A stretch of DNA of 64,000 nt from positions 1-64,000 of the forward strand of contig JAFKEW010000065.1 of NCBI GenBank assembly GCA_017308375.1, read 5' to 3'. A program made the translations under genes and the position numbers. Below the pieces are notes generated by a model. It was given only the letters and a program-made list of their open reading frames with translations, ran no database searches and was not told the origin of the DNA. Positions 55,846 through 64,000 of this stretch are shown piece after piece. Every line of letters begins with the position of its first letter. The stretch's first letter is position 1. Source of the DNA: Alphaproteobacteria bacterium. GTDB lineage: Bacteria > Pseudomonadota > Alphaproteobacteria > Micropepsales > Micropepsaceae.

Positions 55846-56325
55846 ATGCGGATGAGCACGCTTCTCTTCGCCGCGGTCGTTCTGGCCGGATGCGCCCCCG
55901 TCATCAGCCAGCGCGGCTATCTGCCCGATCCCGACAATGAATCGGCCATCGAAGTCGGCAAGGATTCCAAGAACAGCGTGCAGCAACGCCTTGGCGATCC
56001 GTCGGTGGAAAGCGCCTTCGGGTCCGAGGCCTGGTACTACATTTCCAGCAGCGAAAAACAGGTCGCGTTCTTCCGCCCCACGGTGCAGTCGCGCTCGATC
56101 CTCGCGGTCTATTTCGACAAGGACGGCAAGGTCACCGACATCAAGCATTACGGCCTGAAGGACGGCAATGTGGTCGCCTTCGAGAGTCGCGAAACACCCA
56201 CCCGCGGGCGCGAGCTGACCTTCCTGCAGCAATTGTTCAACGCCACCCCCGGCGTGCCCGGCACCGGCACCGCCGATCAGGAACGCAACCCCGGCGGCGG
56301 CAACGGCCCCCCCGGCGGCTACTAG
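55846..56325 (+). CDS. bamE: outer membrane assembly lipoprotein BamE
   Basis: The 159-residue lipoprotein has a signal with lipobox VLAGC at residues 12-16. The SmpA/OmlA domain follows: KDSKNSVQQRLGDPSVESAFGSEAWYYISS, with the conserved G.P and YYI block, then FRPTVQSRSILAVYFDKDGKVTDI. It is part of the Bam complex that inserts beta-barrel proteins. The Gly/Pro-rich tail is unusual but common in relatives. GGAG precedes the ATG by a few bases. Divergent from the bc1 chaperone gene. Confidence 0.95.
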   Translation: MRMSTLLFAAVVLAGCAPVISQRGYLPDPDNESAIEVGKDSKNSVQQRLGDPSVESAFGSEAWYYISSSEKQVAFFRPTVQSRSILAVYFDKDGKVTDIKHYGLKDGNVVAFESRETPTRGRELTFLQQLFNATPGVPGTGTADQERNPGGGNGPPGGY

Positions 56326-56340
56326 CCTCTCTTTTCTTTC

Positions 56341-56478
56341 GCTTCCCCCTCCGTTCCTTCGGAACACCTCCCCCGTGAGAACGGGGGAGGACAAGAATGC
56401 GCTGTTCTCAACCATCCCCCCCCCCCCGCAGGCGGGGGAGGTGGCGGCGCGAAGCGGCGGCGGAGGGGGGCCACCACA
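56341..56478. repeat. composite CCTCCCC-type palindromic repeat region
   Basis: The region contains CCTCCCCCGTGAGAACGGGGGAGG (56367-56390 area), an 11-base C run at 56417-56427, GCAGGCGGGGGAGG and an inner GGCGGCGCGAAGCGGCGGCGG. It fills the space between bamE and hppA. Related units occur at 21493, 23903, 58876, 58975, 60642 and 63444. Confidence 0.6.
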
Positions 56479-56481
56479 CAC

Positions 56482-56514
56482 AAAAAAGAGGCGCGCCTTT
56501 GCGGGGCGCGCCTC
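56482..56514 (-). terminator. rho-independent terminator of hppA
   Basis: On the minus strand GAGGCGCGCC / GGCGCGCCTC is a perfect 10-bp stem with a 7-base loop, followed by TTTTTT. It lies 24 bases after the hppA stop. Confidence 0.92.
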
Positions 56515-56537
56515 TCTCTCATTCCAAACCAGATTGA

Positions 56538-58673
56538 TCAGAACGAACGCGCCAGCGTCGCCAGCAGCAGCAGCGCCACAATGTTCGTGATCTTGATCAT
56601 CGGGTTCACGGCCGGACCCGCGGTATCCTTGTACGGATCGCCAACGGTATCGCCGGTCACCGCGGCCTTGTGTGCCTCGGAACCCTTACCGCCAAAATGC
56701 CCGTCTTCGATGTACTTCTTCGCGTTGTCCCACGCGCCGCCGCCCGATGTCATCGACACCGCAACGAACAGGCCGGTCACGATCACACCCAGCAGCATCG
56801 CGCCCAGCGTCGCAAACGCTTCCGCCTTGCCCGCGACCCAGTCGATCACGAAGAACACCACGATGGGCGACAACACCGGCAGCATCGACGGGATGATCAT
56901 CTCGCGGATCGCGGCCTTGGTCAGCATGTCCACGGCGCGGCCATAAAGCGGCTTCTGCGTGCCCTGCATGATGCCGGGCATTTCCTTGAACTGCTTGCGC
57001 ACTTCCTCGACCACCGCACCGGCTGCACGGCCGACCGCGGTCATCGCGATGCCACCGAACAGGTAAGGCAGCATGCCGCCCAGCAGCAGGCCGATCACCA
57101 CGTAAGGATTGGCCAGCCCGAAATCGATCTGGTCGATGCCCGCGAAATACGGGTACTGCGACGGATCGCTCATGAAGTGATGCAGATCCTCGGTATAGGC
57201 CGCGAACAGCACCAGCGCACCCAGCGCCGCAGACCCGATGGCATAACCCTTGGTCACAGCCTTGGTGGTGTTGCCCACCGCGTCCAGCGCGTCGGTCGTC
57301 TTGCGCACATCGCCTTCCAGACCGGCCATTTCGGCAATGCCGCCGGCATTGTCGGTCACCGGGCCGAAGGCATCCAGCGCCACGATCATGCCCGCCAGCG
57401 CCAGCATGGTCGAAACCGCAATCGCGATGCCGAACAGGCCTGCAATGGCATAGGTCACGCCGATGCCGATACAGATCACCAGCGCCGGCAGCGCCGTCGA
57501 TTCCATCGACACCGCAAGGCCCTGAATCACGTTGGTGCCGTGGCCGGTATTGGAAGCCTCGGCAATCACCTTCACCGGACGATAGCCGGTGCCGGTGTAA
57601 TATTCGGTGATCCAGATCAGCAGACCCGTCACCACCAGACCGGCAACGGCGCAATAGAACAGGCTCATGCCCGTCACATTGTACCAGGTCGAGGTCGGAT
57701 CATCCGACAACGGTCCGGCCAAACCGACAATCCAGTCGGTCAGCGGATAAAGCAGGATCAGCGACAGCACGCCTGTGGCGATGATGCCCTTGTACAGCGC
57801 ACCCATGATCGAGTTGCTGCTGCCCAGCCGCACGAAGAACGTGCCAACGATCGAGGTCAGGATGCACATGCCGCCGATCGCCAGCGGGAACAGCATCAGG
57901 GCGGCACGATGCTCACCCGTGAAATAGATCGAGGCGAGAACCATGGTCGCGACCGTGGTCACCGCATAGGTCTCGAACAGGTCGGCCGCCATACCGGCGC
58001 AGTCGCCGACATTGTCGCCCACATTGTCCGCGATGGTGGCGGGGTTGCGGGGGTCGTCTTCCGGAATACCGGCTTCGACCTTGCCCACCATGTCGCCGCC
58101 CACGTCGGCACCCTTGGTGAAGATGCCGCCGCCAAGACGGGCGAAGATCGAGATCAGCGAGGCGCCAAAGCCCAGCGCGACCAGCGAATCGATCAGCACC
58201 CGGTCATCCAGCGACACGCCAAGGCCCGCCGTCAGGAAGGCGTAGTAACCGGCCACTGCCAGAAGGCCGAGGCCCGCCACCAGAAGACCCGTCACCGCGC
58301 CGGAGCGGAAGGCCAGCGAAAGGCCCGCCGCCAAACCCTGGCGGGAGGCTTCGGCCGTGCGCACATTGGCCCGGACCGAGACGTTCATGCCGATATAACC
58401 GGCCAAGCCCGAGAACACGGCACCGATCAGGAAGCCGACCGCGACGTGCCAGCTGAAAAGAAGGAAGGCGATAATAAAGATCGCCACACCGGCAATGCCG
58501 ATGGTGGTGTATTGCCGGTTCAGATAGGCGGCAGCGCCTTCCTGAATGGCCGATGCGATTTCCTGCATCCGCTCATTGCCGGCGCTTTGCGCCAGCACCG
58601 ATCTTACGGTCCATGCCCCGTAAAGCACGGCCAGCACTCCGCAGGCCAAAACGAGTTCAAGCTGCAAGCTCAT
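56538..58673 (-). CDS. hppA: membrane proton-translocating pyrophosphatase, K+-independent type
   Basis: HppA couples pyrophosphate hydrolysis to proton pumping. The 711-residue protein has about 16 membrane helices. Substrate motifs are visible: [40 protein letters not shown] is the catalytic acidic block (cited in parts: [14 protein letters not shown] and NVGDNVGD), and [16 protein letters not shown]. The [10 protein letters not shown] segment carries Lys and Thr at the positions that in known enzymes mark K+-independence. The start at 58673 is the family start; a longer leftover frame covers repeats. A perfect terminator follows. Confidence 0.96.
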   Translation of the reverse strand: MSLQLELVLACGVLAVLYGAWTVRSVLAQSAGNERMQEIASAIQEGAAAYLNRQYTTIGIAGVAIFIIAFLLFSWHVAVGFLIGAVFSGLAGYIGMNVSVRANVRTAEASRQGLAAGLSLAFRSGAVTGLLVAGLGLLAVAGYYAFLTAGLGVSLDDRVLIDSLVALGFGASLISIFARLGGGIFTKGADVGGDMVGKVEAGIPEDDPRNPATIADNVGDNVGDCAGMAADLFETYAVTTVATMVLASIYFTGEHRAALMLFPLAIGGMCILTSIVGTFFVRLGSSNSIMGALYKGIIATGVLSLILLYPLTDWIVGLAGPLSDDPTSTWYNVTGMSLFYCAVAGLVVTGLLIWITEYYTGTGYRPVKVIAEASNTGHGTNVIQGLAVSMESTALPALVICIGIGVTYAIAGLFGIAIAVSTMLALAGMIVALDAFGPVTDNAGGIAEMAGLEGDVRKTTDALDAVGNTTKAVTKGYAIGSAALGALVLFAAYTEDLHHFMSDPSQYPYFAGIDQIDFGLANPYVVIGLLLGGMLPYLFGGIAMTAVGRAAGAVVEEVRKQFKEMPGIMQGTQKPLYGRAVDMLTKAAIREMIIPSMLPVLSPIVVFFVIDWVAGKAEAFATLGAMLLGVIVTGLFVAVSMTSGGGAWDNAKKYIEDGHFGGKGSEAHKAAVTGDTVGDPYKDTAGPAVNPMIKITNIVALLLLATLARSF

Positions 58674-58875
58674 CGCCCTCAATTCCTCATAAATCCAACT
58701 ATCCGGCAGTCCGCGGCGGCGAGACCCCGCACACGCGTATCCCCAAGCCCCGGCCCGGATTTTTGCCACCCGCGCAAAGGCGGGCGAACATGCCAAAACC
58801 CTTGGCTGGTGGCAACGATTGCTTAAGCCAATTCGCCGCAGGGGGAAACCACCAATCCGCAGCCCTTGTTGACTT

Positions 58876-58961
58876 CCCCTCTCCCCTTGCGGGAGAGGAC
58901 GCAAAATCTTGGCTTTGGCGAAGCAGCGCGAGCCAAACCTTAGATTTTGCTGGTGAGGGGG
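58876..58961. repeat. 86-bp long imperfect palindrome, copy 1
   Basis: The outer parts CCCCTCTCCCC / GAGGGGG enclose a pair of arms: GCAAAATCTTGGCTTTGGCG and CGAGCCAAACCTTAGATTTTGC. A near-identical copy lies at 63444-63530 inside the end of ribD. It lies in the 460-base gap between the hppA start and the secreted-protein gene. Confidence 0.8.
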
Positions 58962-58974
58962 ATTGATTCACCAC

Positions 58975-59118
58975 CGCCCCCTCCGCTTCCCCCGGATCAA
59001 GTCCGGGGTCAGCACCTCCCCCGTAAAAACGGGGGAGGATGGTCACAGCGATACGTCTCTCACTTCTCCTCCCCCGCCTGCGGGGGAGGTGCGCCAGCGG
59101 CGCGGAGGGGGGAGGTCT
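58975..59118. repeat. tandem CCTCCCC-type palindromic repeats
   Basis: Two units: CCCCCTCCGCTTCCCC ... CACCTCCCCCGTAAAAACGGGGGAGG and CTCCTCCCCCGCCTGCGGGGGAGGTG with inner GCGCCAGCGGCGCGG and a closing G-run. With 58876-58961 they account for the gap 58674-59135, where no gene is seen. Confidence 0.6.
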
Positions 59119-59135
59119 GCCCGCAAGCCGCAGCC

Positions 59136-59564
59136 CTACCCCTGTGGGGTGTCGCGCAGAGTCGTGACCTGGATTCGGATAATCTCCAGCGAAACCACCT
59201 CGGCCGCGCCCGCAATCCGGCGCGCATCGGCCAGAAGCCGCGCTGCCAGCGGCGCCCGGTCGATCTTGGCGGGGTCGCCGGTCGCGGGCAGCATGTCGCG
59301 GTTCACATCGCGCACAAAGGCGTCCTGAATAAAGGGCACCTTGCCGCGAATCTTGACCGCACTGTTGGGGGAGCGTGCCACCAGCTTGATCGAGATATAG
59401 GCATATCCCGCCAGCCGCCCCTCGTCCGTCGCCATGGGCGCGACCAGATAGGGCATTTCCACGCTGGAACCGGGCGGCGGCGCTTTCGCCGCTGGCGCGG
59501 CCACGGCCGGTCCGGCCAAAAGACCAAGCAGAACCGCGAAAACAAGGGCGAACGGGGCTTTCAT
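59136..59564 (-). CDS. conserved secreted protein of unknown function
   Basis: The 142-residue protein has a signal peptide (APFALVFAVLLGLLAGPAVAAP), a Pro-rich linker, and a soluble domain with VEMPYLVAPMATDEGRLAGYAYISIKLV, KVPFIQDAFVRDVNRD and VSLEIIRIQVTTLRD. The layout (short anchor, linker, and a domain with a R.P.I.DA.. helix) recalls the periplasmic part of FliL-like proteins, but I cannot assign it. It lies 52 bases upstream of nothing similar; thiL begins farther right on the same strand and ends 53 bases before this gene, so they may be co-transcribed. Confidence 0.7.
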   Translation of the reverse strand: MKAPFALVFAVLLGLLAGPAVAAPAAKAPPPGSSVEMPYLVAPMATDEGRLAGYAYISIKLVARSPNSAVKIRGKVPFIQDAFVRDVNRDMLPATGDPAKIDRAPLAARLLADARRIAGAAEVVSLEIIRIQVTTLRDTPQG

Positions 59565-59616
59565 GCCGCCATCCTGCCCCGCCGGGAGCTAAAAGAGCGT
59601 TAGTGAAAATCCTGCG

Positions 59617-60597
59617 CTAAAAATGCGTGAAACCCTTGTACTCCGGCGCGATGTCCCGCCCCGCCGCGTCCAGCAGCGCCACACCCGCCCCCGGCAGCAC
59701 GCGGCCGATCTCGGTCACCGCCACACCGCTCGCGCGTGCCGCCGCCTGCACCGCTTCTGCCGCTTCCGCCGGTGCCGTGAACACAATCTCGTAATCGTCC
59801 CCACCGGTGGCTGCTGCAATCCGCGCGGAATCATCGCCCCGCACACGCACAAACGCATCCGAAAGCGGCAGCCGCGCCGCATCAATCGCGAGCCGCAGTT
59901 GAGAGGTTTCGGCAATATGGCCCGCATCGGCCAGCAAGCCGTCGGAAACATCCAGCGCCGCGTGCGCAATCCCCCTGAGCGCGCGGCCCAACGCCAGCCG
60001 CGGCGTCGGCACCTGATGCCGCCCGGTCAGGAAATCGCGCGCGGCTTCGTCCTGCGTCTGCCGCTCTCCATTCAACAACGCCAAGCCAAGGGCGGCATCG
60101 CCGACGCTGCCGGAGACGAACACCGCATCGCCCGCGCGCGCGCCGTCACGCCGCACCATCGCGCCCTTCGGCACAAATCCGAATGCGGTGATGGTCAGCG
60201 TCAGCGGTCCCGGCGTTGCCGTGGTATCGCCGCCATACAGCGATACGCCGAACATGCGCTGATCAGCAGCAAGCCCATCTGCAAATCCGTGCAGCCAATC
60301 CATGCTGACATCGCCGGGCAGCGACAGCGCGAGCAGATAGCCGCGTGCCTCCGCCCCCTTCGCTGCGAGGTCGGAGAGATTGACCCGCAGCGCCTTCCGC
60401 GCCACGCGGTCCGCCGGCGTGTCGGAAAGAAAATGCACGCCCGCCACCAGCGTGTCGGTGGTGATAACGATCTCGTAGCCGTCGGGGGCTGCAAGCAGGG
60501 CCGCATCATCGCGCAACCCCAGCGCGCCCGACGCCCCCGCCGCCAGCGGCGCGAACAATTCCGCGATCAGGGCGAATTCATGCGGGCGCTCGGTCAT
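59617..60597 (-). CDS. thiL: thiamine-monophosphate kinase
   Basis: ThiL phosphorylates thiamine phosphate to thiamine diphosphate. The 326-residue protein starts with EFALIAELFAPLA and has LRDDAALLAAP, ITTDTLVAGVHFLSDTPADRVARKALRVNLSDLAAKGA (cited in parts: TDTLVAGVHFL and VNLSDLAAKGA), SLYGGDTTATPGPLTLTITA, and DVSDGLLADAGHIAE near the middle, all conserved PurM-like kinase motifs. It is downstream of nusB on the same strand, the usual place (rib-nusB-thiL). Confidence 0.96.
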   Translation of the reverse strand: MTERPHEFALIAELFAPLAAGASGALGLRDDAALLAAPDGYEIVITTDTLVAGVHFLSDTPADRVARKALRVNLSDLAAKGAEARGYLLALSLPGDVSMDWLHGFADGLAADQRMFGVSLYGGDTTATPGPLTLTITAFGFVPKGAMVRRDGARAGDAVFVSGSVGDAALGLALLNGERQTQDEAARDFLTGRHQVPTPRLALGRALRGIAHAALDVSDGLLADAGHIAETSQLRLAIDAARLPLSDAFVRVRGDDSARIAAATGGDDYEIVFTAPAEAAEAVQAAARASGVAVTEIGRVLPGAGVALLDAAGRDIAPEYKGFTHF

Positions 60598-60641
60598 GCC
60601 GTTCTTTTACCACGCACACACACGCCTTACGCCTTCTTTCG

Positions 60642-60696
60642 CCTCCCCCTTGCGGGGAGGTCGAAATGTGCGAAGCGCATTTCGGGTGGGGGGTGG
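60642..60696. repeat. CCTCCCC-type palindromic repeat between nusB and thiL
   Basis: CCTCCCCCTTGCGGGGAGG is followed by an inner hairpin GAAATGTG...CGCATTTC and a G-run. It separates nusB from thiL in an otherwise tight operon. Confidence 0.65.
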
Positions 60697-60711
60697 CACA
60701 AAACTCCGCCC

Positions 60712-61221
60712 CTAAAACTGCAACTCGTCATCGGGCGGGGTTTCGCCGAATTCCACCGCACGTTTCCTGCGCGCGATCCTGTCCAGCGCGGCATTGACGA
60801 ACGAGGGTTCCTCGCCCTCGAAAAACGCATGCGCGATATCGACATATTCGTCGATCACCACCTTGGCCGGAACGTCCTTGCGGGCAATGAACTCGAACGC
60901 AGCCACACGCAGGATCGCGCGCAAAATCGAATCCAGCCGCGCAATCCGCCAATTGGCCGACAGGCTGCCGGTGATCGCACGATCGATCTCGGCCTGGTGA
61001 TGCGGCACGCCGCGCATCAATGCGGTGAAGAATTCTTCGTCCGGGTCACCGGGCGCGCCCATATCGGCACGGCCGAAGCGGTGGTCGCAAAATTCCCGCG
61101 TCACGCTTTCCGCATCGGCGCCCGTCAATTCCATCTGATAGAGGCCCTGCACCGCCGCCATCCGCGCGGCCCGGCGTGCCCGCGCCGTCGGCCCGGCCGG
61201 TGCAGACGGCGCCGCACTCAT
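60712..61221 (-). CDS. nusB: transcription antitermination factor NusB
   Basis: NusB binds boxA RNA with NusE for rRNA antitermination. From the ATG at 61221 it is 169 aa: [21 protein letters not shown] at the start, then [65 protein letters not shown] (cited in parts: [28 protein letters not shown] and [12 protein letters not shown]). The ATG overlaps the ribH stop (ATGA), so the two are coupled. Longer upstream frame is an artefact of ribH. Confidence 0.95.
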   Translation of the reverse strand: MSAAPSAPAGPTARARRAARMAAVQGLYQMELTGADAESVTREFCDHRFGRADMGAPGDPDEEFFTALMRGVPHHQAEIDRAITGSLSANWRIARLDSILRAILRVAAFEFIARKDVPAKVVIDEYVDIAHAFFEGEEPSFVNAALDRIARRKRAVEFGETPPDDELQF

Positions 61222-61664
61222 CGGAATTTGCCGAGCTTGCTGCGGATTTCGATCAGGGCCAGCGCCGCACGCGCCGCACCGCCACCTTTGTCCCCGTTGT
61301 TGCGGTCGGCACGTTCCAGCGCCTGCGCCTCGTTCTCGACCGTGAGGATTCCGTTGCCGACGCACAGCCCGTGCAACAGCCCCAGATCCATCAACCCGCG
61401 TGCCGATTGGGTCGACACGATCTCGAAATGATAGGTCTCGCCGCGGATCACGCAGCCGAGCGCAACATACCCGTCATAGCGTTTGCCGGCGCCCTCGCCC
61501 GCCAGCGCGGCGAAATGGATCGCCGCCGGAATCTCCAGCGCGCCTGGTACGGAAATCGTTTCGTATTCCGCACCCGCCTCTTTCAGCGCCACCGTGGCAC
61601 CTTCCAGCATCATATCGGCGATATGCTCGTAGAAGCGCGCCTCAACGATCAGAATATTCGCCAT
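61218..61664 (-). CDS. ribH: 6,7-dimethyl-8-ribityllumazine synthase
   Basis: RibH forms the penultimate riboflavin intermediate. The 148-residue protein shows the family sites: [61 protein letters not shown] and [11 protein letters not shown]. The usual N-terminal Phe/Asn pair of the active site (ARFYE) is present. It starts 2 bases after the ribBA stop and overlaps nusB at its end. Confidence 0.96.
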   Translation of the reverse strand: MANILIVEARFYEHIADMMLEGATVALKEAGAEYETISVPGALEIPAAIHFAALAGEGAGKRYDGYVALGCVIRGETYHFEIVSTQSARGLMDLGLLHGLCVGNGILTVENEAQALERADRNNGDKGGGAARAALALIEIRSKLGKFR

Positions 61665-61666
61665 GC

Positions 61667-62791
61667 TCAATCCTTGTGGCTGCGGATCGGGCGCGTGCCC
61701 GCGATGTTCAGGCCGTATCCGTCGAGCGCCACGACCTTCTTCTCCGGCGTGTCGGTCAGAAGCACCATGTCCTTCACACCGAGGTCGAGCAGGATTTGCG
61801 CCCCCACACCATATTCCTTCAGCCGCCTGCGGTCGGCATCCTCCGGCAACCGGCGCAGCACCACGTCGCTGACGAAGGTCGGCCGGTCCTGCCGCAGGAT
61901 CACCACGATGCCGCGCCCTTCTTCGGAAATCAGGCGCATGCTCTCGCCCAGCACATCTTTCTCGTAAGGCTTGTAGCGCAGCATGTCGGTGAAGATGTTG
62001 CTCGCGTGCATGCGGACCAGCACCGGCTCCGGCCCGGAAACATCGCCCTTCACCAGTGCGATATGTTCGGCATATTCGATGGTGTTGATGAAGATCATCA
62101 TCTTCCATTCGCCGCCGATATGGCTTTCAAACGTGGTCTCCGCCGCACGGCTGATCAGATGATCGTATTTGCGGCGATAAGCGATCAGATCGGCAATGGT
62201 GCCGATCTTGATGCCGTGAAGCTGGGCGAATTTCACCAGATCCGGCATCCGCGCCATGGTGCCGTCATCGTTCATGATCTCGCAGATCACCCCGGCCGGA
62301 TAAAGCCCGGCCAGCCGCGCGATATCGACGGCTGCCTCGGTATGACCGGCCCGCACCAGTGTGCCGCCGTGGCGCGCCACCAGCGGAAACACATGGCCCG
62401 GCATCACAATGTCCTGCGGCCCCTTGGTGGGGTCGATCGCCACCGCAATGGTGTGCGCGCGGTCATGCGCCGAAATGCCGGTCGAAACGCCCTCGCGCGC
62501 CTCGACTGAAACCGTGAACGCGGTCTGATGCGCGGAACCGTTGAACTGCGTCATCATCGGAAGCTGCAAGGTGGTCGCGCGCTCCTGCGTCATGCACAGA
62601 CAGATCAGCCCGCGGCCATAGCGCGCCATGAAGTTGACCGCCTGCGGCGTGCACATCTGCGCCGGAATGACGAGATCGCCTTCGTTCTCGCGATCCTCCG
62701 CATCGGCCAGGATGAACATCCGGCCATTGCGTGCATCCTCGATCACGTCTTCGATATCGGAAATATAATCGTGAAAAACCGGCATGTTCAT
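61667..62791 (-). CDS. ribB: 3,4-dihydroxy-2-butanone-4-phosphate synthase with degenerate GTP cyclohydrolase II domain (RibBX-like)
   Basis: The 374-residue protein begins with a complete RibB domain: [19 protein letters not shown] supplies the acidic metal ligands, with [13 protein letters not shown] and [25 protein letters not shown]. Residues ~200-374 are GTP-cyclohydrolase-II-like ([34 protein letters not shown]), but the three zinc-binding Cys are missing and the domain contains no Cys at all, so that activity is surely absent. Such RibBX proteins are known in Alphaproteobacteria; a true GCHII should be encoded elsewhere. It overlaps ribE by 4 bases. Confidence 0.92.
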   Translation of the reverse strand: MNMPVFHDYISDIEDVIEDARNGRMFILADAEDRENEGDLVIPAQMCTPQAVNFMARYGRGLICLCMTQERATTLQLPMMTQFNGSAHQTAFTVSVEAREGVSTGISAHDRAHTIAVAIDPTKGPQDIVMPGHVFPLVARHGGTLVRAGHTEAAVDIARLAGLYPAGVICEIMNDDGTMARMPDLVKFAQLHGIKIGTIADLIAYRRKYDHLISRAAETTFESHIGGEWKMMIFINTIEYAEHIALVKGDVSGPEPVLVRMHASNIFTDMLRYKPYEKDVLGESMRLISEEGRGIVVILRQDRPTFVSDVVLRRLPEDADRRRLKEYGVGAQILLDLGVKDMVLLTDTPEKKVVALDGYGLNIAGTRPIRSHKD

Positions 62792-63381
62792 GCATTCACC
62801 AATCGCGCCACATAACGCGCCATCAAATCGACTTCCAGATTGACCCGCACCCCCGGCTTCAGCCGCCCGAAGGTCGTCACACTCGCGGTGTGCGGAATGA
62901 TGTTCACGCCAAAGCGCGTGCCCTCGACCGAATTCACCGTCAGCGAAATCCCGTCCAGCGCCACCGATCCTTTCGGCGCGATGAAACGTGCCACCGCGGC
63001 CGGCGCCTCGAAAATCACCCGCAGGGATTCGCCTTCGGGCAGCACCGATTTCACCTCGGCCACGCCATCGACATGGCCGGTCACGATATGGCCGCCCAGT
63101 TCATCGCCCACCCGCATCGCGCGTTCCAGATTGACCGGGTCGCCCACTTTCCAGTCGCCCAGCGTGGTCCTGGACAGGGTCTCCCCCGATGCCGTCGCCA
63201 CGAACCAGCGGTCCGTCCCCTTGCCCTTGTCCACCACCGTCAGGCAGATGCCCGAGCATGCGATGGAGGCGCCGATATCCACCGCGTCCACGTCATATTT
63301 GGTGGCGATCACCACATGGGTGTCCCCGCGCTTCTCGATATGCCGGACCTGGCCGACGTCGCTGACGATTCCCGTAAACAT
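62788..63381 (-). CDS. ribE: riboflavin synthase alpha subunit
   Basis: RibE dismutates two lumazines to riboflavin. The 197-residue protein has the two-barrel layout: MFTGIVSDVGQVRHIEKRGD, the first-barrel IACSGICLTVVD, GDELGGHIVTGHVDGVAEV between them, then the second-barrel VALDGISLTVNSVEG and the C-terminal helix LEVDLMARYVARL. All hallmark motifs are intact. Overlap with ribBA (ATGA) indicates coupling. Confidence 0.96.
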   Translation of the reverse strand: MFTGIVSDVGQVRHIEKRGDTHVVIATKYDVDAVDIGASIACSGICLTVVDKGKGTDRWFVATASGETLSRTTLGDWKVGDPVNLERAMRVGDELGGHIVTGHVDGVAEVKSVLPEGESLRVIFEAPAAVARFIAPKGSVALDGISLTVNSVEGTRFGVNIIPHTASVTTFGRLKPGVRVNLEVDLMARYVARLVNA

Positions 63382-63443
63382 GGCGTTGTTTTAAGCGCTG
63401 TCCTTCAATTTGTCCTCACCCTCCCCCGCGGGAGATTTTGTCA

Positions 63444-63530
63444 CCCCTCTCCCCTGGAGGGAGAGGACGCAAAATCTTGGCTTTGGCGAAGCGTTTGCGA
63501 GCCAAACCTTAGATTTTGCTGGAGAGGGGG
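63444..63530. repeat. 87-bp long imperfect palindrome, copy 2
   Basis: It matches 58876-58961 over its whole length, with differences mainly in the loop (GTTT insertion-like variation) and near the ends. It supplies the stop codon (63509-63511) and the last codons of ribD. The preceding 63410-63440 is a shorter CCCTCCCCCGCGGGAG hairpin of the same style. Confidence 0.8.
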
Positions 63531-64000
63531 TCCATCGCCCGCCGCTCATACCGCTCCAGCCGGTCCGGCCCAAATTGCCGCGTCCCGGTCAGGGTATAGT
63601 TTTCGAGCGGGAACACCGGTGCCGGCCGACCGCCCGCGCCTGCCACAACCGGGCTGCGGAAAATCTCCAGCCGGTCCGCCAGCCCCCGGTCCAGAAAGCC
63701 CTGCGCGACTGCGGCCCCCCCTTCAACCAGCAGTCTCGTGATCCCCCGTTCCGCCAGATCGCCCAGAACCGCGCGCAGATCGACGCCGCCATCCGCCCCG
63801 GCCGCAAGGCGCACCGCCTCCACGCTCGCCGCCCGCAAGCCTTCGCCGCCTTCGGCTGCCGTGTAAACGATCACGGGAACGATCTCTGCCGTCCGCACCA
63901 GCTTCGCGCCCGGCGGCATCCGCAACCGTCCGTCCAGCACCACCCGCAGGGGGGAGCGATCCTCCAGCCCTGCAATGCGGCAGGTCAGGTCGGGATCATC
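63509..64000 (-). CDS. ribD: riboflavin biosynthesis protein RibD, C-terminal reductase part (partial)
   Basis: The frame enters from the right edge and ends at 63509. The visible 163 residues are the reductase domain: RVVLDGRLRMPPGAKL, LLVEGGAAVAQGFLDRGLADRLEIFRSP (cited in parts: LLVEGGAAVAQGFLD), and DRLERYE. The deaminase domain and start lie outside the window. The final residues (DPLSSKI) are encoded by the 87-bp palindromic repeat. It is the first gene of the rib-nusB-thiL cluster seen here. Confidence 0.93.
   Translation of the reverse strand, partial: DDPDLTCRIAGLEDRSPLRVVLDGRLRMPPGAKLVRTAEIVPVIVYTAAEGGEGLRAASVEAVRLAAGADGGVDLRAVLGDLAERGITRLLVEGGAAVAQGFLDRGLADRLEIFRSPVVAGAGGRPAPVFPLENYTLTGTRQFGPDRLERYERRAMDPLSSKI

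Noticed and set aside
56417-56427. C11 homopolymer as a phase-variation tract
   Set aside because: It lies between genes within a repeat unit, not in a coding frame or promoter spacer; it is more likely a by-product of the repeat or an assembly-sensitive spot.
56670-58826. 718-aa His/Gln/Arg-rich rightward frame opposite hppA
   Set aside because: Composition typical of antisense translation of a membrane protein gene; no motifs and no start signal.
58876-59118. CRISPR array
   Set aside because: The repeats are palindromic REP-like units with no regular spacers and no cas genes.
63382-63508. FMN riboswitch near the riboflavin genes
   Set aside because: The space between ribD and ribE is filled by palindromic repeats and none of the conserved FMN-element blocks are visible; the leader of the operon lies outside the window.

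Overview
The window is a chromosomal segment of a GC-rich alphaproteobacterium. The evidence is gene order: hom-glpX-recJ; rplM-rpsI near argC and ctaA; the run ubiquinol-cytochrome c chaperone/DUF177/rpmF/plsX/fabH/ihfA/merR with divergent bamE; and nusB-ribH-ribBA-ribE-ribD. A class I PHA synthase, a giant cyclic beta-1,2-glucan synthase and a PEP-CTERM protein suggest a soil or plant-associated, free-living lineage. A deep-branching, Rhizomicrobium-like group is a guess from gene style, not a demonstrated placement.

Layout. 1-2000 is a lower-GC accessory strip ending exactly at the 3' end of tRNA-Glu(UUC); it holds an excisionase-like HTH gene, a small orphan gene and a broken ImmA/IrrE-like gene. 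2.2-12.4 kb is core metabolism: recJ, glpX, hom, an aminotransferase, an OmpA-like lipoprotein, phaC, a GIY-YIG protein and argC. 12.7-17.3 kb is an accessory block (DUF805, a broken beta-propeller gene, DUF1993, a TPR protein, a PEP-CTERM protein) lying between argC and rpsI-rplM. 18627-20633 is a complete IS1595-type element with 8-bp target duplications and an HEPN-like passenger gene. 20.6-28.5 kb carries a crotonase, a DUF559 protein, a CoA-binding protein, metY, ctaA and a GNAT-HDAC fusion. 27.3-31.5 kb is a TonB receptor/PepSY/DUF2946 metal-uptake-like cluster. 32.4-42.8 kb is cyclic glucan synthase plus phosphoglucomutase, a natural supplier of its glucosyl donor. 42.9-48.7 kb holds a TetR-PhyH operon, DUF1801, DUF1993, a methyltransferase, a plsY remnant and a CLC channel. 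48.8-51.1 kb is a small island at tRNA-Pro(GGG): a TIR-domain gene bracketed by two decayed integrase ends, each next to a tRNA-Pro 3' end sequence. 51.3-64 kb is conserved core: MerR, ihfA, fabH, plsX, rpmF, DUF177, the cytochrome bc1 chaperone, bamE, hppA, thiL, nusB and the riboflavin genes.

The best candidates for undescribed biology are the TIR-domain protein with an unrecognised ~310-residue C-terminal region in the tRNA-Pro island (49145-50527) and the HEPN-like protein carried inside the IS1595-type element (18748-19398). Both look like toxin or defence effectors on mobile DNA. Palindromic CCTCCCC-type repeats are scattered through the window and have supplied the last codons of several genes (ribD, the crotonase, ctaA, DUF559).
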